A stretch of DNA of 64,000 nucleotides. Origin: Methylovulum miyakonense HT12. Its GTDB lineage: Bacteria > Pseudomonadota > Gammaproteobacteria > Methylococcales > Methylomonadaceae. The notes beneath the pieces were generated by a model. The model was not told the origin of the DNA. It saw only the letters and a list, made by a program, of their open reading frames with translations, and did not search any database. The position numbers and the translations under genes were made by a program. Below, in pieces: positions 25,008 to 33,237 of the stretch. Each line of letters starts with the position of its first letter. The stretch's first letter is position 1. The stretch covers positions 2,502,923-2,566,922 of the forward strand of contig NZ_KB913025.1 of NCBI RefSeq assembly GCF_000384075.1. The letters run 5' to 3'.

Positions 25008-26305
25008 TGGCTAAAAAAGAAGAAAAATACCAATGGCGAATTGGCTTCCCCCCACCAGATATTGACAGACATAGCTTAACTAAACATACCATTATAGAAG
25101 AGTATGTTAGGCGTTATGTGTTGACTTTAATGAAGCCAGCAAATATTCCTGAGCTAAAACTGACCATTGTTGATGGTTTTTGTGGCGGTGGTTGCTATCT
25201 CACGGAAGATAACGAATTGACTGATGGCTCACCTCTTCTGGTTATGAGAGCTGTCAGGGAATCGAGAGCGGAGCTTAATTTAACAAGGAATAACCCAAGA
25301 ACCATCAACGTGGATTATCATTTTGTAGACATCTCTCCCGACACAACAGCTTACCTGAAAAATTTTTTGCAGGCGAAATTAGACGAAAGCAAAATCGACA
25401 AAGAAGATTTCGATAGGACAAATGTTGTCACAAGTAGTTTTTTTGAACAACTACCTTCGATTGTTCAAAAAATAAAGCAGCGTAAAGGTGGAGAACACGC
25501 ACTATTTTTACTCGATCAATATTGCTATAAAGATATACCTCTTCCGCAAATTAAGGGCATCTTAGCCAATCTAAAGAGTGCCGAAGTGCTAATGACTTTT
25601 GGTGTAGATAACCTTACAACCTATTTGGCTGATAGGGCGGCCAACCGTAAGCCAATCAATGAAATTGGTTTGGATAAATATATCCCATGGCAAGACATTA
25701 AGTTGCTCAAAGCGACCCATAAAAGAGAATGGCGGCAAATATTACAGAAATATTTGGCTGATGGAATAAAGAAAGAAACTTGTGCTGACAATATGACATT
25801 GTTTTTTGTTAAGCCGTTTGGTGACAATACTTGGTCATACTGGCTTATCCATTTATCAAACAACTACCGCGCACATGACGTTATGAAAACATTGCATTGG
25901 AAACACTCAACAGAATTTGCCCACGAATTGGAGCCAGGCCATTTCCTACTGGGCTATGACGCTAACCATGATTTTTCATATACAGGTCAAGAAACGTTTG
26001 AGTTTGGTAGCGAAGCGTCCAAAGAGTCTTGCGTTAGTGGAGTAGCTGAGCATCTTGGAGAAGTGCTTTTTAAGCTCAATCAGCCTGTAATGGTTCGTGA
26101 TTTGTTTAAACAAGTAATAACAAACACTACGGCTAACGAGGCACTTTTAATGGATTCGTTAAGATTAGATCACCAATCAAAAAAAGTAATTGTCACATCG
26201 AAAGACAATAAATTAAAAAGGATAAATAAAGCCTACCAACTCAGCGACGTTATCGAGCCTTCAAAACAAACGAGCATATATTTCTGTTTTCCAGATGAAA
26301 ATTAG
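25007..26305 (+). CDS. tcmP: Three-Cys-motif partner protein (TcmP family)
   Basis: 432 residues. The opening WRIGFPPPDIDRHSLTKHTIIEEY and KLTIVDGFCGGGCYL identify TcmP. The DGFCGGG block (residues 56-62), YHFVDISPD (about 106) and ALFLLDQYCYKDIPLPQI (about 165) correspond to motif I, an acidic loop and motif IV of class I methyltransferases, suggesting a SAM-dependent activity. The C-terminal 250 residues form a family-specific domain of unknown role. It overlaps DUF5131 by one base, so the two are one functional unit. The substrate is unknown; nucleic-acid modification or defence is an inference only. Confidence 0.88.
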   Translation: MAKKEEKYQWRIGFPPPDIDRHSLTKHTIIEEYVRRYVLTLMKPANIPELKLTIVDGFCGGGCYLTEDNELTDGSPLLVMRAVRESRAELNLTRNNPRTINVDYHFVDISPDTTAYLKNFLQAKLDESKIDKEDFDRTNVVTSSFFEQLPSIVQKIKQRKGGEHALFLLDQYCYKDIPLPQIKGILANLKSAEVLMTFGVDNLTTYLADRAANRKPINEIGLDKYIPWQDIKLLKATHKREWRQILQKYLADGIKKETCADNMTLFFVKPFGDNTWSYWLIHLSNNYRAHDVMKTLHWKHSTEFAHELEPGHFLLGYDANHDFSYTGQETFEFGSEASKESCVSGVAEHLGEVLFKLNQPVMVRDLFKQVITNTTANEALLMDSLRLDHQSKKVIVTSKDNKLKRINKAYQLSDVIEPSKQTSIYFCFPDEN

Positions 26306-26467
26306 TACATAGGACTTACTTAAGAACGAAGCCCAGTAGAGGGCCAGGCAGTTTTATAGGCACATTTATTGAGCTGATTTGTTCCGCGTAGGCACAAACA
26401 GCATGTGCCTACCCCACTTCACGGATCACCATTTTCAAACCAATCTAACAACCAAGCAGAGCAAGCC

Positions 26468-26713
26468 ATGGCTACCATTAGCATAGATGACTTATTAATT
26501 AATGAAGTGATAGCCGTTAGCCATTATCAAAATGCCCAAGAAGCGGTGGTTAAAATTTTGGCGGATTATTTAGCTCAGAAAAAACAAGCCAATATTGCCG
26601 AATTATTGGCAATGTCGGATGCCGCTGAATTTGATTTTGAGCCACCGCGTTTGGCGGATTTTGTCTTATTTCAAAGTGCGCCTACGAATGCGGCATTTCA
26701 GAATAAACCATAG
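26468..26713 (+). CDS. Small hypothetical protein, possible antitoxin-like
   Basis: 81 residues from the ATG at 26468 (the upstream extension of the frame looks non-coding). It starts ATISIDDLLINEVIAVSHYQ and is acidic and helical, with no clear DNA-binding motif. It lies 9 bp before the next small gene and is likely the first gene of a three-gene unit ending in a PIN toxin. It resembles the short proteins often found in front of VapBC modules, but no family was recognised. Confidence 0.55.
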   Translation: MATISIDDLLINEVIAVSHYQNAQEAVVKILADYLAQKKQANIAELLAMSDAAEFDFEPPRLADFVLFQSAPTNAAFQNKP

Positions 26714-26722
26714 GAAACCACC

Positions 26723-26947
26723 ATGATTCTACAAGAACAGTTGTTAGAAGAAATCGAATTGATCCCTGTTGAAAAATACCCAGAAATATATGATATTCTT
26801 CATAATTTTCGTTTAAATTTAACGCCAGATAAAATTGATGCAGAACCTAAAGCCGATAGCGTTTTTAAAATACTCAGCCAATTATCTGATGATTTTATGA
26901 ACGAAGGCAGGAATCAATTACCCTTACAAATGCGGGAAGACTTTTAA
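26723..26947 (+). CDS. Antitoxin of a PIN-toxin module
   Basis: 74 residues: an N-terminal helical region (LLEEIELIPVEKYPEIYDIL) and an acidic/polar tail (LSDDFMNEGRNQLPLQMREDF) of the kind that wraps a toxin. Its TAA overlaps the ATG of the PIN toxin (TAATG), which supports the antitoxin call more than the sequence does. Confidence 0.7.
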   Translation: MILQEQLLEEIELIPVEKYPEIYDILHNFRLNLTPDKIDAEPKADSVFKILSQLSDDFMNEGRNQLPLQMREDF

Positions 26948-27342
26948 TGTACATGCTCGATACCAATATTTGCATTTACATTAAAAATAACAAACCACCG
27001 TGCGTATTGGAAAAACTGCAATCCCTGAATGCCGATCAAGTTTGTATATCATCTATTACTTATGCAGAACTATTTTACGGTGCAATGAAAAGCCAACAGC
27101 CCATTAAAAATATCGAACAAATTATTGCCTTGAAAAATGCTATCCCTGTTTTAAATTTTGATGAGCCAGCCGCAGAAAAGTATGGCGAAATTCGGGCTGA
27201 TTTAGAAAAGCAAGGTTTAGTCATTGGCTCCAATGATTTTTTAATTGCCGCTCACGCACTCAGTGAAAAGTGTATTTTGATTTCAAATAATCTACGCGAA
27301 TTTAATCGAGTAAAAAATTTGCAGACTGAAAATTGGGTTTAA
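26947..27342 (+). CDS. PIN-domain toxin (VapC/FitB type)
   Basis: 131 residues. MYMLDTNICIYIKNNKPP holds the first aspartate, SITYAELFYGA the glutamate, and GLVIGSNDFLIAAHAL the later aspartates. LISNNLREFNRVKNLQTENW is the typical VapC end. It is an RNase toxin, controlled by the overlapping upstream gene. AT-rich codon use is shared with the TcmP pair. Confidence 0.93.
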   Translation: MYMLDTNICIYIKNNKPPCVLEKLQSLNADQVCISSITYAELFYGAMKSQQPIKNIEQIIALKNAIPVLNFDEPAAEKYGEIRADLEKQGLVIGSNDFLIAAHALSEKCILISNNLREFNRVKNLQTENWV

Positions 27343-27396
27343 TTTTTAATTATTGCGACACCGTAAATCTGAATCGAAACCTAATTTAGAAGAATA

Positions 27397-27681
27397 ATGA
27401 GCATACTAACCCCCACACAAAACCAATCCGCCGCCCAACAATTAGGCGTTGCTGAAACCTATACGGCTTTTACCGTAGCCACGTCTTTAGATTTACTCGA
27501 TGAAGGCTATCGGCAAGATTTAAACCAACTGGAAGATGATGGCGATTTTTCAGCGGATGATGTGATCCATATTGTCGAAATGCACACCAGAACTGTGGCT
27601 TTGCCAGCTGGGTTTATGTATGTCGGTATGGAAAGTGAGAACCAAAAACATCAGATTTTTGGGATTGTTGACTTGAATTGA
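27397..27681 (+). CDS. Hypothetical protein, last gene of the island
   Basis: 94 residues, soluble and acidic (DLNQLEDDGDFSADDVIHIVE in the middle, ending HQIFGIVDLN). No family recognised. It follows the PIN toxin by 54 bp in the same direction and is followed by palindromic repeats, so it probably closes the island. Confidence 0.5.
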   Translation: MSILTPTQNQSAAQQLGVAETYTAFTVATSLDLLDEGYRQDLNQLEDDGDFSADDVIHIVEMHTRTVALPAGFMYVGMESENQKHQIFGIVDLN

Positions 27682-27698
27682 CCGGATGGGCTTACGCT

Positions 27699-27724
27699 GG
27701 TTACCAAGCTCCAGCTTGGTAACC
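27699..27724. repeat. 26-bp near-perfect palindrome
   Basis: Twelve-base arms GGTTACCAAGCT and AGCTTGGTAACC around CC. Downstream to about 27840 there are further self-complementary stretches and the CATTTATGCCCTATGGGTGAG word seen in other repeats of the window. The 27682-27952 gap otherwise holds the promoter region of the arsI-like gene. Confidence 0.75.
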
Positions 27725-27952
27725 CCAGGTCTCAGAGGCTCTAGCTTCGAGAATGACTGGAAGCAGGAGCTTCCGATACTGCATTCCCATTTATGCCCTA
27801 TGGGTGAGCCGCAGTTTGGGAACGAGCGGACGAACGGCAACTCAGCAAAACTTTGCTAAATGTAACCTCCCCGCTTGCGACCTTTTCCTCATTTCTCCGT
27901 CTTATCTACATCTCCTTGAGATAATCCCTTTTCTTACCTACAGGAACACCCC

Positions 27953-28468
27953 ATGAAACGTTTCCACGTCCACATTACCGTTAACAACATCCAAGAAAGT
28001 GTCGATTTTTACAGCAAACTGTTCGGTCAGCCGCCTAGTAAGCAACAGGACGATTATGCCAAATGGATGCTGGAAGACCCGAAAGTGAATTTTGCCATTT
28101 CCGCCCGAGGCCACGCGCTGGGCTTAAACCATTTGGGGTTTCAGGTGGAAACCAGCGAAGAATTGGCGGAACTGAAACAACACGCGCAAAGCGCATCAGC
28201 GGGTAATCTGCTGGATGAAGGCGAAACTGCGTGTTGTTACGCCAATAGCGAAAAGCATTGGACGATAGACCCACAAGGGCTGGCTTGGGAACATTTCCTG
28301 ACCTTATCCGACGCGCCCACCTTTGGCGAAGACAATATCCCCGTACCTGAAGCCACAACCGCGTGTTGCGTGCCTGTGCATATCCCCATCACCAGCATCG
28401 GCAAAAGCAAATCGGCCTGCTGCGTTCCTAATCCTGAAGCCAGCGATCCAGATGCCTGTTGCAACTAA
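27953..28468 (+). CDS. arsI: C-As lyase / glyoxalase-fold protein (ArsI/CadI type)
   Basis: 171-residue vicinal-oxygen-chelate protein. ArsI is an Fe(II) dioxygenase that cleaves the C-As bond of trivalent organoarsenicals. Key residues are in place: His5 (FHVHITV), His60 (GLNHLGFQVET), Glu113 (LAWEHF) and the vicinal pair Cys94-Cys95 (ETACCYAN), within two positions of the described enzyme. The C-terminal tail carries three more Cys-Cys pairs (TTACC, SACC, DACC), which could bind As(III) or other soft metals. No arsR or ars pump gene is adjacent. The Mycobacterium relative CadI is cadmium-induced, so a metal-binding role is the alternative. Confidence 0.85.
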   Translation: MKRFHVHITVNNIQESVDFYSKLFGQPPSKQQDDYAKWMLEDPKVNFAISARGHALGLNHLGFQVETSEELAELKQHAQSASAGNLLDEGETACCYANSEKHWTIDPQGLAWEHFLTLSDAPTFGEDNIPVPEATTACCVPVHIPITSIGKSKSACCVPNPEASDPDACCN

Positions 28469-28553
28469 GTACCCATCCGCCGATGCCGAGCTATTAGGTG
28501 CGGCATTCGTCAGCTTGCGGCAGGGCTTGGTGGGGTATTTGCGTAAACAAGTC

Positions 28554-28582
28554 GTAGGGTGGGCAACGCGGTTCTGCCCACC
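28554..28582. repeat. Single arm of the GTAGGGTGGGCA repeat
   Basis: 29 bases matching the left arm of the 16922-16994 palindrome except in the centre (CGGTTCTGCC here). No second arm follows. It lies between the arsI-like and sigma-54 activator genes, which are convergent. Confidence 0.8.
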
Positions 28583-28619
28583 AGGCTAATCCTTGGGAAT
28601 ACAGCCGATTGGACGCAGG

Positions 28620-30095
28620 TTAATCTGGGCTATCCCAATCCATATATTTCTTAACCGTCCGCCTATCCACCCCCGCCACCCTAGCCACCGCCTCAAACCC
28701 GCCTAATTCCCCATACAAAAACCGGCAATAGTTTTGCATGAGCTGTTGTGACGAAAGGTAGCCACCATTTTCTGCGCGGTACAAGGCAAAATCATCTTGA
28801 ACCACAACCGCCAAGGGTTTGGCCTGATAGCTTCCGGTCAGGCAGATGCGGCGGATACATTGCTCCAATTCGCGCACGTTGCCGGGCCAGTGGTAGTCGG
28901 GCGGTACGGTGGCGCGGATTTTGGTTTCGATGCGGCTTAGCAAATCCTCGTCGGGTGTTGGGATGACGCGGTGCAGCAGGCGGGCGATTAGGCTATGCAA
29001 TTCGTTAGGGTTTTCGCGGATACGTTGCCGTAAGCTGGGCAGGGTGATGACATCGGAGCATAGGCGGTAATACAAATCGGCGCGGAACAAGCCTTGTTCG
29101 AGCAATTGCGCAATCGGGCGGTTGGTGGCGCTGATGACGCGGCCTTCGAAGCGGTGTTTTTCGTGGCTGCCGACGGGGCTGTAGACGCGGTCTTGGATGA
29201 CGTTGAGCAATTTCACTTGGATAGTCACGTCGACATCGCCGATTTCATCAATAAACACCGAGCCGTGGCGGCTGCATTTGGCGAACAAACCCGGATGGTT
29301 GTCTATCGCGCCGGTAAACGCGCCTTTTTTATGCCCGAACAATTCCGATTCCAGCAAGCTGGTGGAATATTCGGACAGGTTAATCGCCCGGAACGAGGCG
29401 GTGAAGCTTTCGACAAAGCGCCGCGTACTGAGATCAAACGGGATGTAGCCGGAACAGCCCACCGCTTTGGCCACCAAACTTTTGCCCGTTCCGGTTTCGC
29501 CCAGCAACAGTAGGGAAAAATCCTCCATGCGCTCAAACAAATGGTTGAGATACCAGGCCGGATTGAACGTAAAAATATTGTTCCAGAGCCGCATCCGCAG
29601 TTCGTAAATCGCCGGGCAATCGCCGGAAACCGCTTCGTCAATAAACGAAAACGCCCGCTGCACTTGGAACAACAGCGCAATATAGTGTGCGGTTTCGGGC
29701 GGCGTGAATCCGGCTTGTTCAAACTGGCTGATGAGGGCGCGGGCAAAGGCTAGTTCCACGGTTTTGTCGCCTGCTTGTTGTTGCGCCTTGATGTGCTCGT
29801 TAAACGGCTGGCGATAGCGGTGGAAGATATAAAACAGCCACGCCAAGCGCATATTGTCTTGGTTTTTTTCTGGGTAATCGCGGATGTTAAAACCGCGTTG
29901 CCGCTCCAGTTCTTGGAAGATGTTTTCCAATTTGGCTTCGATTAATGCCAGCCTGTCGGCAAAGTCCATTGCCTCAGGTGCCAAATCCAGCGCCTGCCAG
30001 TCGGCTTGTTCCCGCCCCACGCTGAATGGGTTGAGAAAGGCCAAATCGGCAATTTGGGCGAAGAAACGGTTTTGTTCAGCAGTGAGTGTGTACAT
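28620..30095 (-). CDS. Sigma-54-dependent activator, divergent from pspA-like gene
   Basis: 491 residues. An N-terminal helical domain of about 185 residues has no recognised family and is not a response-regulator or GAF domain. The AAA+ domain follows: Walker A LLLLGETGTGKSL, the sigma-54-contacting loop KGAFTGAI, Walker B SVFIDEIGDV, and sensor region SATNRPIAQL. The C-terminal end has PGNVRELEQCI and a Fis-like helix-turn-helix (FEAVARVAGVDRRTVKKYM). It is divergent from the PspA-like operon, whose upstream region has a good sigma-54 promoter, so it most likely activates that operon in the way PspF activates pspA. The N-terminal domain would be the sensor or the site of PspA inhibition. 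Confidence 0.9.
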   Translation of the reverse strand: MYTLTAEQNRFFAQIADLAFLNPFSVGREQADWQALDLAPEAMDFADRLALIEAKLENIFQELERQRGFNIRDYPEKNQDNMRLAWLFYIFHRYRQPFNEHIKAQQQAGDKTVELAFARALISQFEQAGFTPPETAHYIALLFQVQRAFSFIDEAVSGDCPAIYELRMRLWNNIFTFNPAWYLNHLFERMEDFSLLLLGETGTGKSLVAKAVGCSGYIPFDLSTRRFVESFTASFRAINLSEYSTSLLESELFGHKKGAFTGAIDNHPGLFAKCSRHGSVFIDEIGDVDVTIQVKLLNVIQDRVYSPVGSHEKHRFEGRVISATNRPIAQLLEQGLFRADLYYRLCSDVITLPSLRQRIRENPNELHSLIARLLHRVIPTPDEDLLSRIETKIRATVPPDYHWPGNVRELEQCIRRICLTGSYQAKPLAVVVQDDFALYRAENGGYLSSQQLMQNYCRFLYGELGGFEAVARVAGVDRRTVKKYMDWDSPD

Positions 30096-30125
30096 AGTTT
30101 AGGCGGTATAGGCGAGTGGGTGGTT

Positions 30126-30222
30126 GTAGGGTGGGCACGCTGTTTTGCCCACCTTAACAAGATCATAGGTTTAACTCGGCTGACAATATTAAATGGTGGG
30201 CAAAACAGCGTGCCCACCCTAC
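30126..30222. repeat. REP-like palindrome with 28-bp arms
   Basis: Perfect complementary arms 30126-30153 and 30195-30222, opening GTAGGGTGGGCACGC, around a 41-bp AT-rich loop. It sits in the divergent control region between the sigma-54 activator and the pspA-like gene, about 100 bp upstream of the sigma-54 promoter, where an activator-binding site would be expected. Confidence 0.9.
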
Positions 30223-30324
30223 CATGTGTGCGTTTTTTGTTTTTTATGTCGGCAATTTTTGTACATAAATTATAGATATTATAAAAAATAATTGCTAACT
30301 ATTTGTTTTTAAAGCATTCGTAAG

Positions 30325-30341
30325 CTGGCATCTGTTTTGCT
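30325..30341 (+). promoter_or_regulatory. Sigma-54 (-24/-12) promoter of the pspA-like operon
   Basis: CTGGCATCTGTTTTGCT has GG and GC 10 bases apart and a perfect TTGC. The predicted start, about 30352, leaves a 26-base leader with AGGAG (30367-30371) six bases before the ATG. Confidence 0.85.
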
Positions 30342-30377
30342 TTAGTCAATAGTACTTTAACCGAACAGGAGCAAGAC

Positions 30378-31067
30378 ATGCACAGTTTAAAACGCTTATT
30401 TATCACCGTAAAAACCCAATTGGACGGCATCGTCGATGATTTTGAAAACCACGAAGCCGTCGCGGGCGTGGCGATTAAAGATTTGGAAACTTGGCGCAGC
30501 AATACCCGCATCCACCAACACCGCCTGCAAAAAATGATGGGGCAATTTGAAAGCCAACTGGCGGAATTGGCGGACGAGGCGGCAACGTGGTCGGCGCGTG
30601 CCGTGAAAGTCAGGGAGGCCGACGAGCAAAAGGCCTTGGAATGTGTCAAGCGCATGGTGCGGGCGCAGCAGCAAAGCAAGTTGGTCGCCACGCAATTGCA
30701 AGCCACGCAACAACAATACGCGAAGATGGAGTCTGATCTGGCCAATATCCAAAACCAGTTGCACACCTTAAGCACCCAAAAAGCGGTGTTTGCAGCGCGG
30801 CAAAACCGTATCCAGTTGCAATCTGGCTTAAAGGGCGGGCGCGACAATCCCGTGGAGCAAGCGCAGAAAATATTCAGCCGTTGGGAAGAAGCCATTGCCG
30901 GGGCGGAATTGACCAGCCCCGAACCCATCAACACCGATCCGTTCGCCGACAGTTTTGCCCAAGAAGAAGATGCGTTGGCGTTGAAAATACTGTTGGATGA
31001 ATTGACGGCTAAGGCCAGTCCGGCAAAAAACGTCGCCGTTAAAACTGATCCTGAACAGGAGAATTGA
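30378..31067 (+). CDS. pspA: PspA/IM30-family protein
   Basis: 229 residues, nearly all helical coiled coil: SLKRLFITVKTQLDGIVDDF at the start (the membrane-contacting helix), then long heptad-like stretches (VKVREADEQKALECVKRMVR; LVATQLQATQQQYAKMESDL) as in PspA and Vipp1. An acidic tail of about 60 residues follows. PspA proteins bind stressed inner membrane and inhibit their sigma-54 activator. Here the activator gene is divergent and a sigma-54 promoter precedes the gene. A multi-spanning membrane protein gene follows after one base. Confidence 0.82.
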   Translation: MHSLKRLFITVKTQLDGIVDDFENHEAVAGVAIKDLETWRSNTRIHQHRLQKMMGQFESQLAELADEAATWSARAVKVREADEQKALECVKRMVRAQQQSKLVATQLQATQQQYAKMESDLANIQNQLHTLSTQKAVFAARQNRIQLQSGLKGGRDNPVEQAQKIFSRWEEAIAGAELTSPEPINTDPFADSFAQEEDALALKILLDELTAKASPAKNVAVKTDPEQEN

Positions 31068-31068
31068 T

Positions 31069-32391
31069 ATGTCCGCTTATAAATTTGATAGCCAGCCAAC
31101 CGCTTGGCAACCCGAACCCGACGCCCCAAAAGACGCATCCCCATCTACCGCCCGGCAAATCATCCGTTATCTGCGTTGGGCAGGTACGGCCTTGATCGTC
31201 ATTTCCGCCATCGGCTTTATGCTGCAAGGCCATGCCGATTTGCTGCCTGCCTACCGCTATTGGGTAGGATTGGCCTTTACCTTGGTGCTGTGTGCCGGTG
31301 GCATGATTTGCGCCTACGGGCTTAAGGAGGCCACGGGGGCGAGGATTTTCTTTGCCTTGGGCGTGGCATTTCTGCCTGTGCAAGTGTCCCAAGTCAGCGC
31401 GATGATTTACGCATACGTCCATGGCGGGCTAGCATTGCAACTGCCCTACAGTTGGTTGCAATTTGACCATGTCAGCCCGTCGTTAATCGCCGTGGACTTT
31501 GCCATTACCGCCATTCTATTGGTTTTGGTCAGCTACACCGGCTTTGCCATGCTGGCAAGGCGGCAGGTAAGGCCGCTGATGCAGGCGATGTTGCTGGGCA
31601 ATAGCCTATTGCTGTTGCCGGTCCGGGATGCTTATTGGATACCCTGGGTCATTGCCTTGTTGTTCTTTGCGCTGAGGGCAATGGAACAGCGGCTTAGGCA
31701 GGACAGTTCCATGCATTTGCCCGAAGGCTTTTCGGCGAGGGTTTTAATCAGCCTGCCGTTCTTGATTTTGTTGGGCAGGAGCCTGCTACATCCGGCGTCG
31801 CTGCCGTTGGTTGTGGTTATGGCAAGCATTGTTGCGGTCGTTGGTGTCATTGACATCAAACATTACGCGAAGTCGGGTTTAATCATTTATATCGGGCAGT
31901 GCATAGGCACATTGGCGACCCTGCTGGCTTGGGGCGTGATCGCCGATAGCCTGGCCAATAGCGGGCATTTGCATTATGGGCTGCTGTTGCCGCTAGCCGT
32001 GTTGCTGTTCATGCTGTCCGCTTATGTGGATTACTATGCCGGAGCCTACCGTTTCCTAGGCTCGCTTTTGGCGTTGGGCATCATTTCCGGTGCCTTATTG
32101 GACGGGCAGGCCTTGGCACCGCTAATGGCCCTGCTTACAGGTATAGCCTTAAGCTTGGCGGGCTTACGTCACCGTGAAAAAATACCGTTTTTCTCTGGGC
32201 ATTTGTGTTTTTTAAGCGGGATCTTGTTTTATTGCGGCTATGCCATCGACGCTTATAACCACGCGCCTTGGTTAAGCTCAATTGGTTTGGGGTTGCTCGT
32301 GTTGCTGGCGGCTTCTTACCTGGAAAAAAGGCAGCAAGTGATTCTCAGCAAAGTGGATGCTTATTTGAATGAGTTGAGAAGTTGGGGATAA
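31069..32391 (+). CDS. Multi-spanning membrane protein of the pspA-like operon
   Basis: 440 residues. After a polar N-terminal 40 residues there are about twelve hydrophobic segments (for example WAGTALIVISAIGFMLQG, LAFTLVLCAGGMICAYGL, LLLPLAVLLFMLSAY) and a basic C-terminus. No transporter signature was recognised. It begins one base after the PspA-like stop, so it is cotranscribed and may be the membrane partner or sensor, standing where PspB/PspC stand in enteric bacteria. That role is inference from context. Confidence 0.65.
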   Translation: MSAYKFDSQPTAWQPEPDAPKDASPSTARQIIRYLRWAGTALIVISAIGFMLQGHADLLPAYRYWVGLAFTLVLCAGGMICAYGLKEATGARIFFALGVAFLPVQVSQVSAMIYAYVHGGLALQLPYSWLQFDHVSPSLIAVDFAITAILLVLVSYTGFAMLARRQVRPLMQAMLLGNSLLLLPVRDAYWIPWVIALLFFALRAMEQRLRQDSSMHLPEGFSARVLISLPFLILLGRSLLHPASLPLVVVMASIVAVVGVIDIKHYAKSGLIIYIGQCIGTLATLLAWGVIADSLANSGHLHYGLLLPLAVLLFMLSAYVDYYAGAYRFLGSLLALGIISGALLDGQALAPLMALLTGIALSLAGLRHREKIPFFSGHLCFLSGILFYCGYAIDAYNHAPWLSSIGLGLLVLLAASYLEKRQQVILSKVDAYLNELRSWG

Positions 32392-32473
32392 AGCTGGATA
32401 ACGTCGGGATGCCGCCGCTTTATATCCGGTGGTCCCCACCCGCGCCTTCTGTTGCACCACAAGAGTAAAACTT

Positions 32474-32851
32474 ATGGATAACGATGATTGGACTGTAGAT
32501 GAAATGGCTTTAGTGGCTGAAAGGCAAGCAGAAATAAACGCAACAACCGAACGAAACGAAGTGCTTCTCGAACTGAAAAAAAGTGAAAAACCCCCGCTCG
32601 CCTATATTTTCATTCGGCTTTTGATTGGTCTCATCCCGCCGTTTGCCATGCTTTCTTCTTGGCATGTCTCTTCTGGCCTTGAGGTAATAGGGGAGTACAT
32701 TCAGTTATTTGGACTACTGTTATTGTCATCCTGTTTTTATTTTTGTTACCTATTCCTTTGGGTGTGCAAGGTGAATTTAGTGCCCTCACTTTTTTATTCA
32801 GCCTGCATTGTCGGCGGGGTTTTTTTGCTCCTTGTAATGACCCAACCGTAA
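32474..32851 (+). CDS. Small membrane protein, unknown function
   Basis: 125 residues from the ATG at 32474. A charged helical N-terminal half (VAERQAEINATTERNEVLLE) precedes three hydrophobic segments (AYIFIRLLIGLIPPFAML, LFGLLLLSSCFYFCYLFL, FYSACIVGGVFLLLVM). It lies 82 bp after the large membrane protein and may belong to the same unit. No family recognised. Confidence 0.6.
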   Translation: MDNDDWTVDEMALVAERQAEINATTERNEVLLELKKSEKPPLAYIFIRLLIGLIPPFAMLSSWHVSSGLEVIGEYIQLFGLLLLSSCFYFCYLFLWVCKVNLVPSLFYSACIVGGVFLLLVMTQP

Positions 32852-32885
32852 ATGGGTTGATTGAATAATCTGCTGTTATACTTCA

Positions 32886-33039
32886 AACGGTCAAGTTTTC
32901 GGTTTTAGGATTAACCGTTCGTCCTGAGCCCGTCGAAGGGTGGATGGTTAATCCGCTCATGGTTCGACAAGGCTCTCCTGAGGTATCGAAGGGCTCACCA
33001 CGAACGGCTTAACCTAAAAAAACCGAAAACTTGACCGTT
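32886..33039. repeat. MITE-like inverted repeat element
   Basis: Terminal arms 32886-32906 and 33019-33039 are perfect 21-bp complements (left arm starts AACGGTCAAGTTTTCGG). Inside is a second imperfect pair, CCGTTCGTCCTGAGCCC against GGGCTCACCACGAACGG. The inner CGTTCGT...GAGCCC...TCGAAGG words belong to a repeat that is widespread between bacterial genes. No coding frame lies inside. The 32852-33237 gap holds nothing else recognisable. Confidence 0.85.
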
Positions 33040-33237
33040 CAGAGTATATATCCGCTATCAGCCAGAAAAACCGTCCGTTTTTTTATGGCCTGTAGTGAAA
33101 GCTGAAGCGGTCAGGCGAGCAATCACTCGCCCTAAAGCCACCGACAATTAAATATTTGCTGAATACAATATCTAATTGCTAACAGGCAGGTCAGTTCACA
33201 GCGCAATCAAGCGATGTGCGCACCGCTGGAACTGGCC

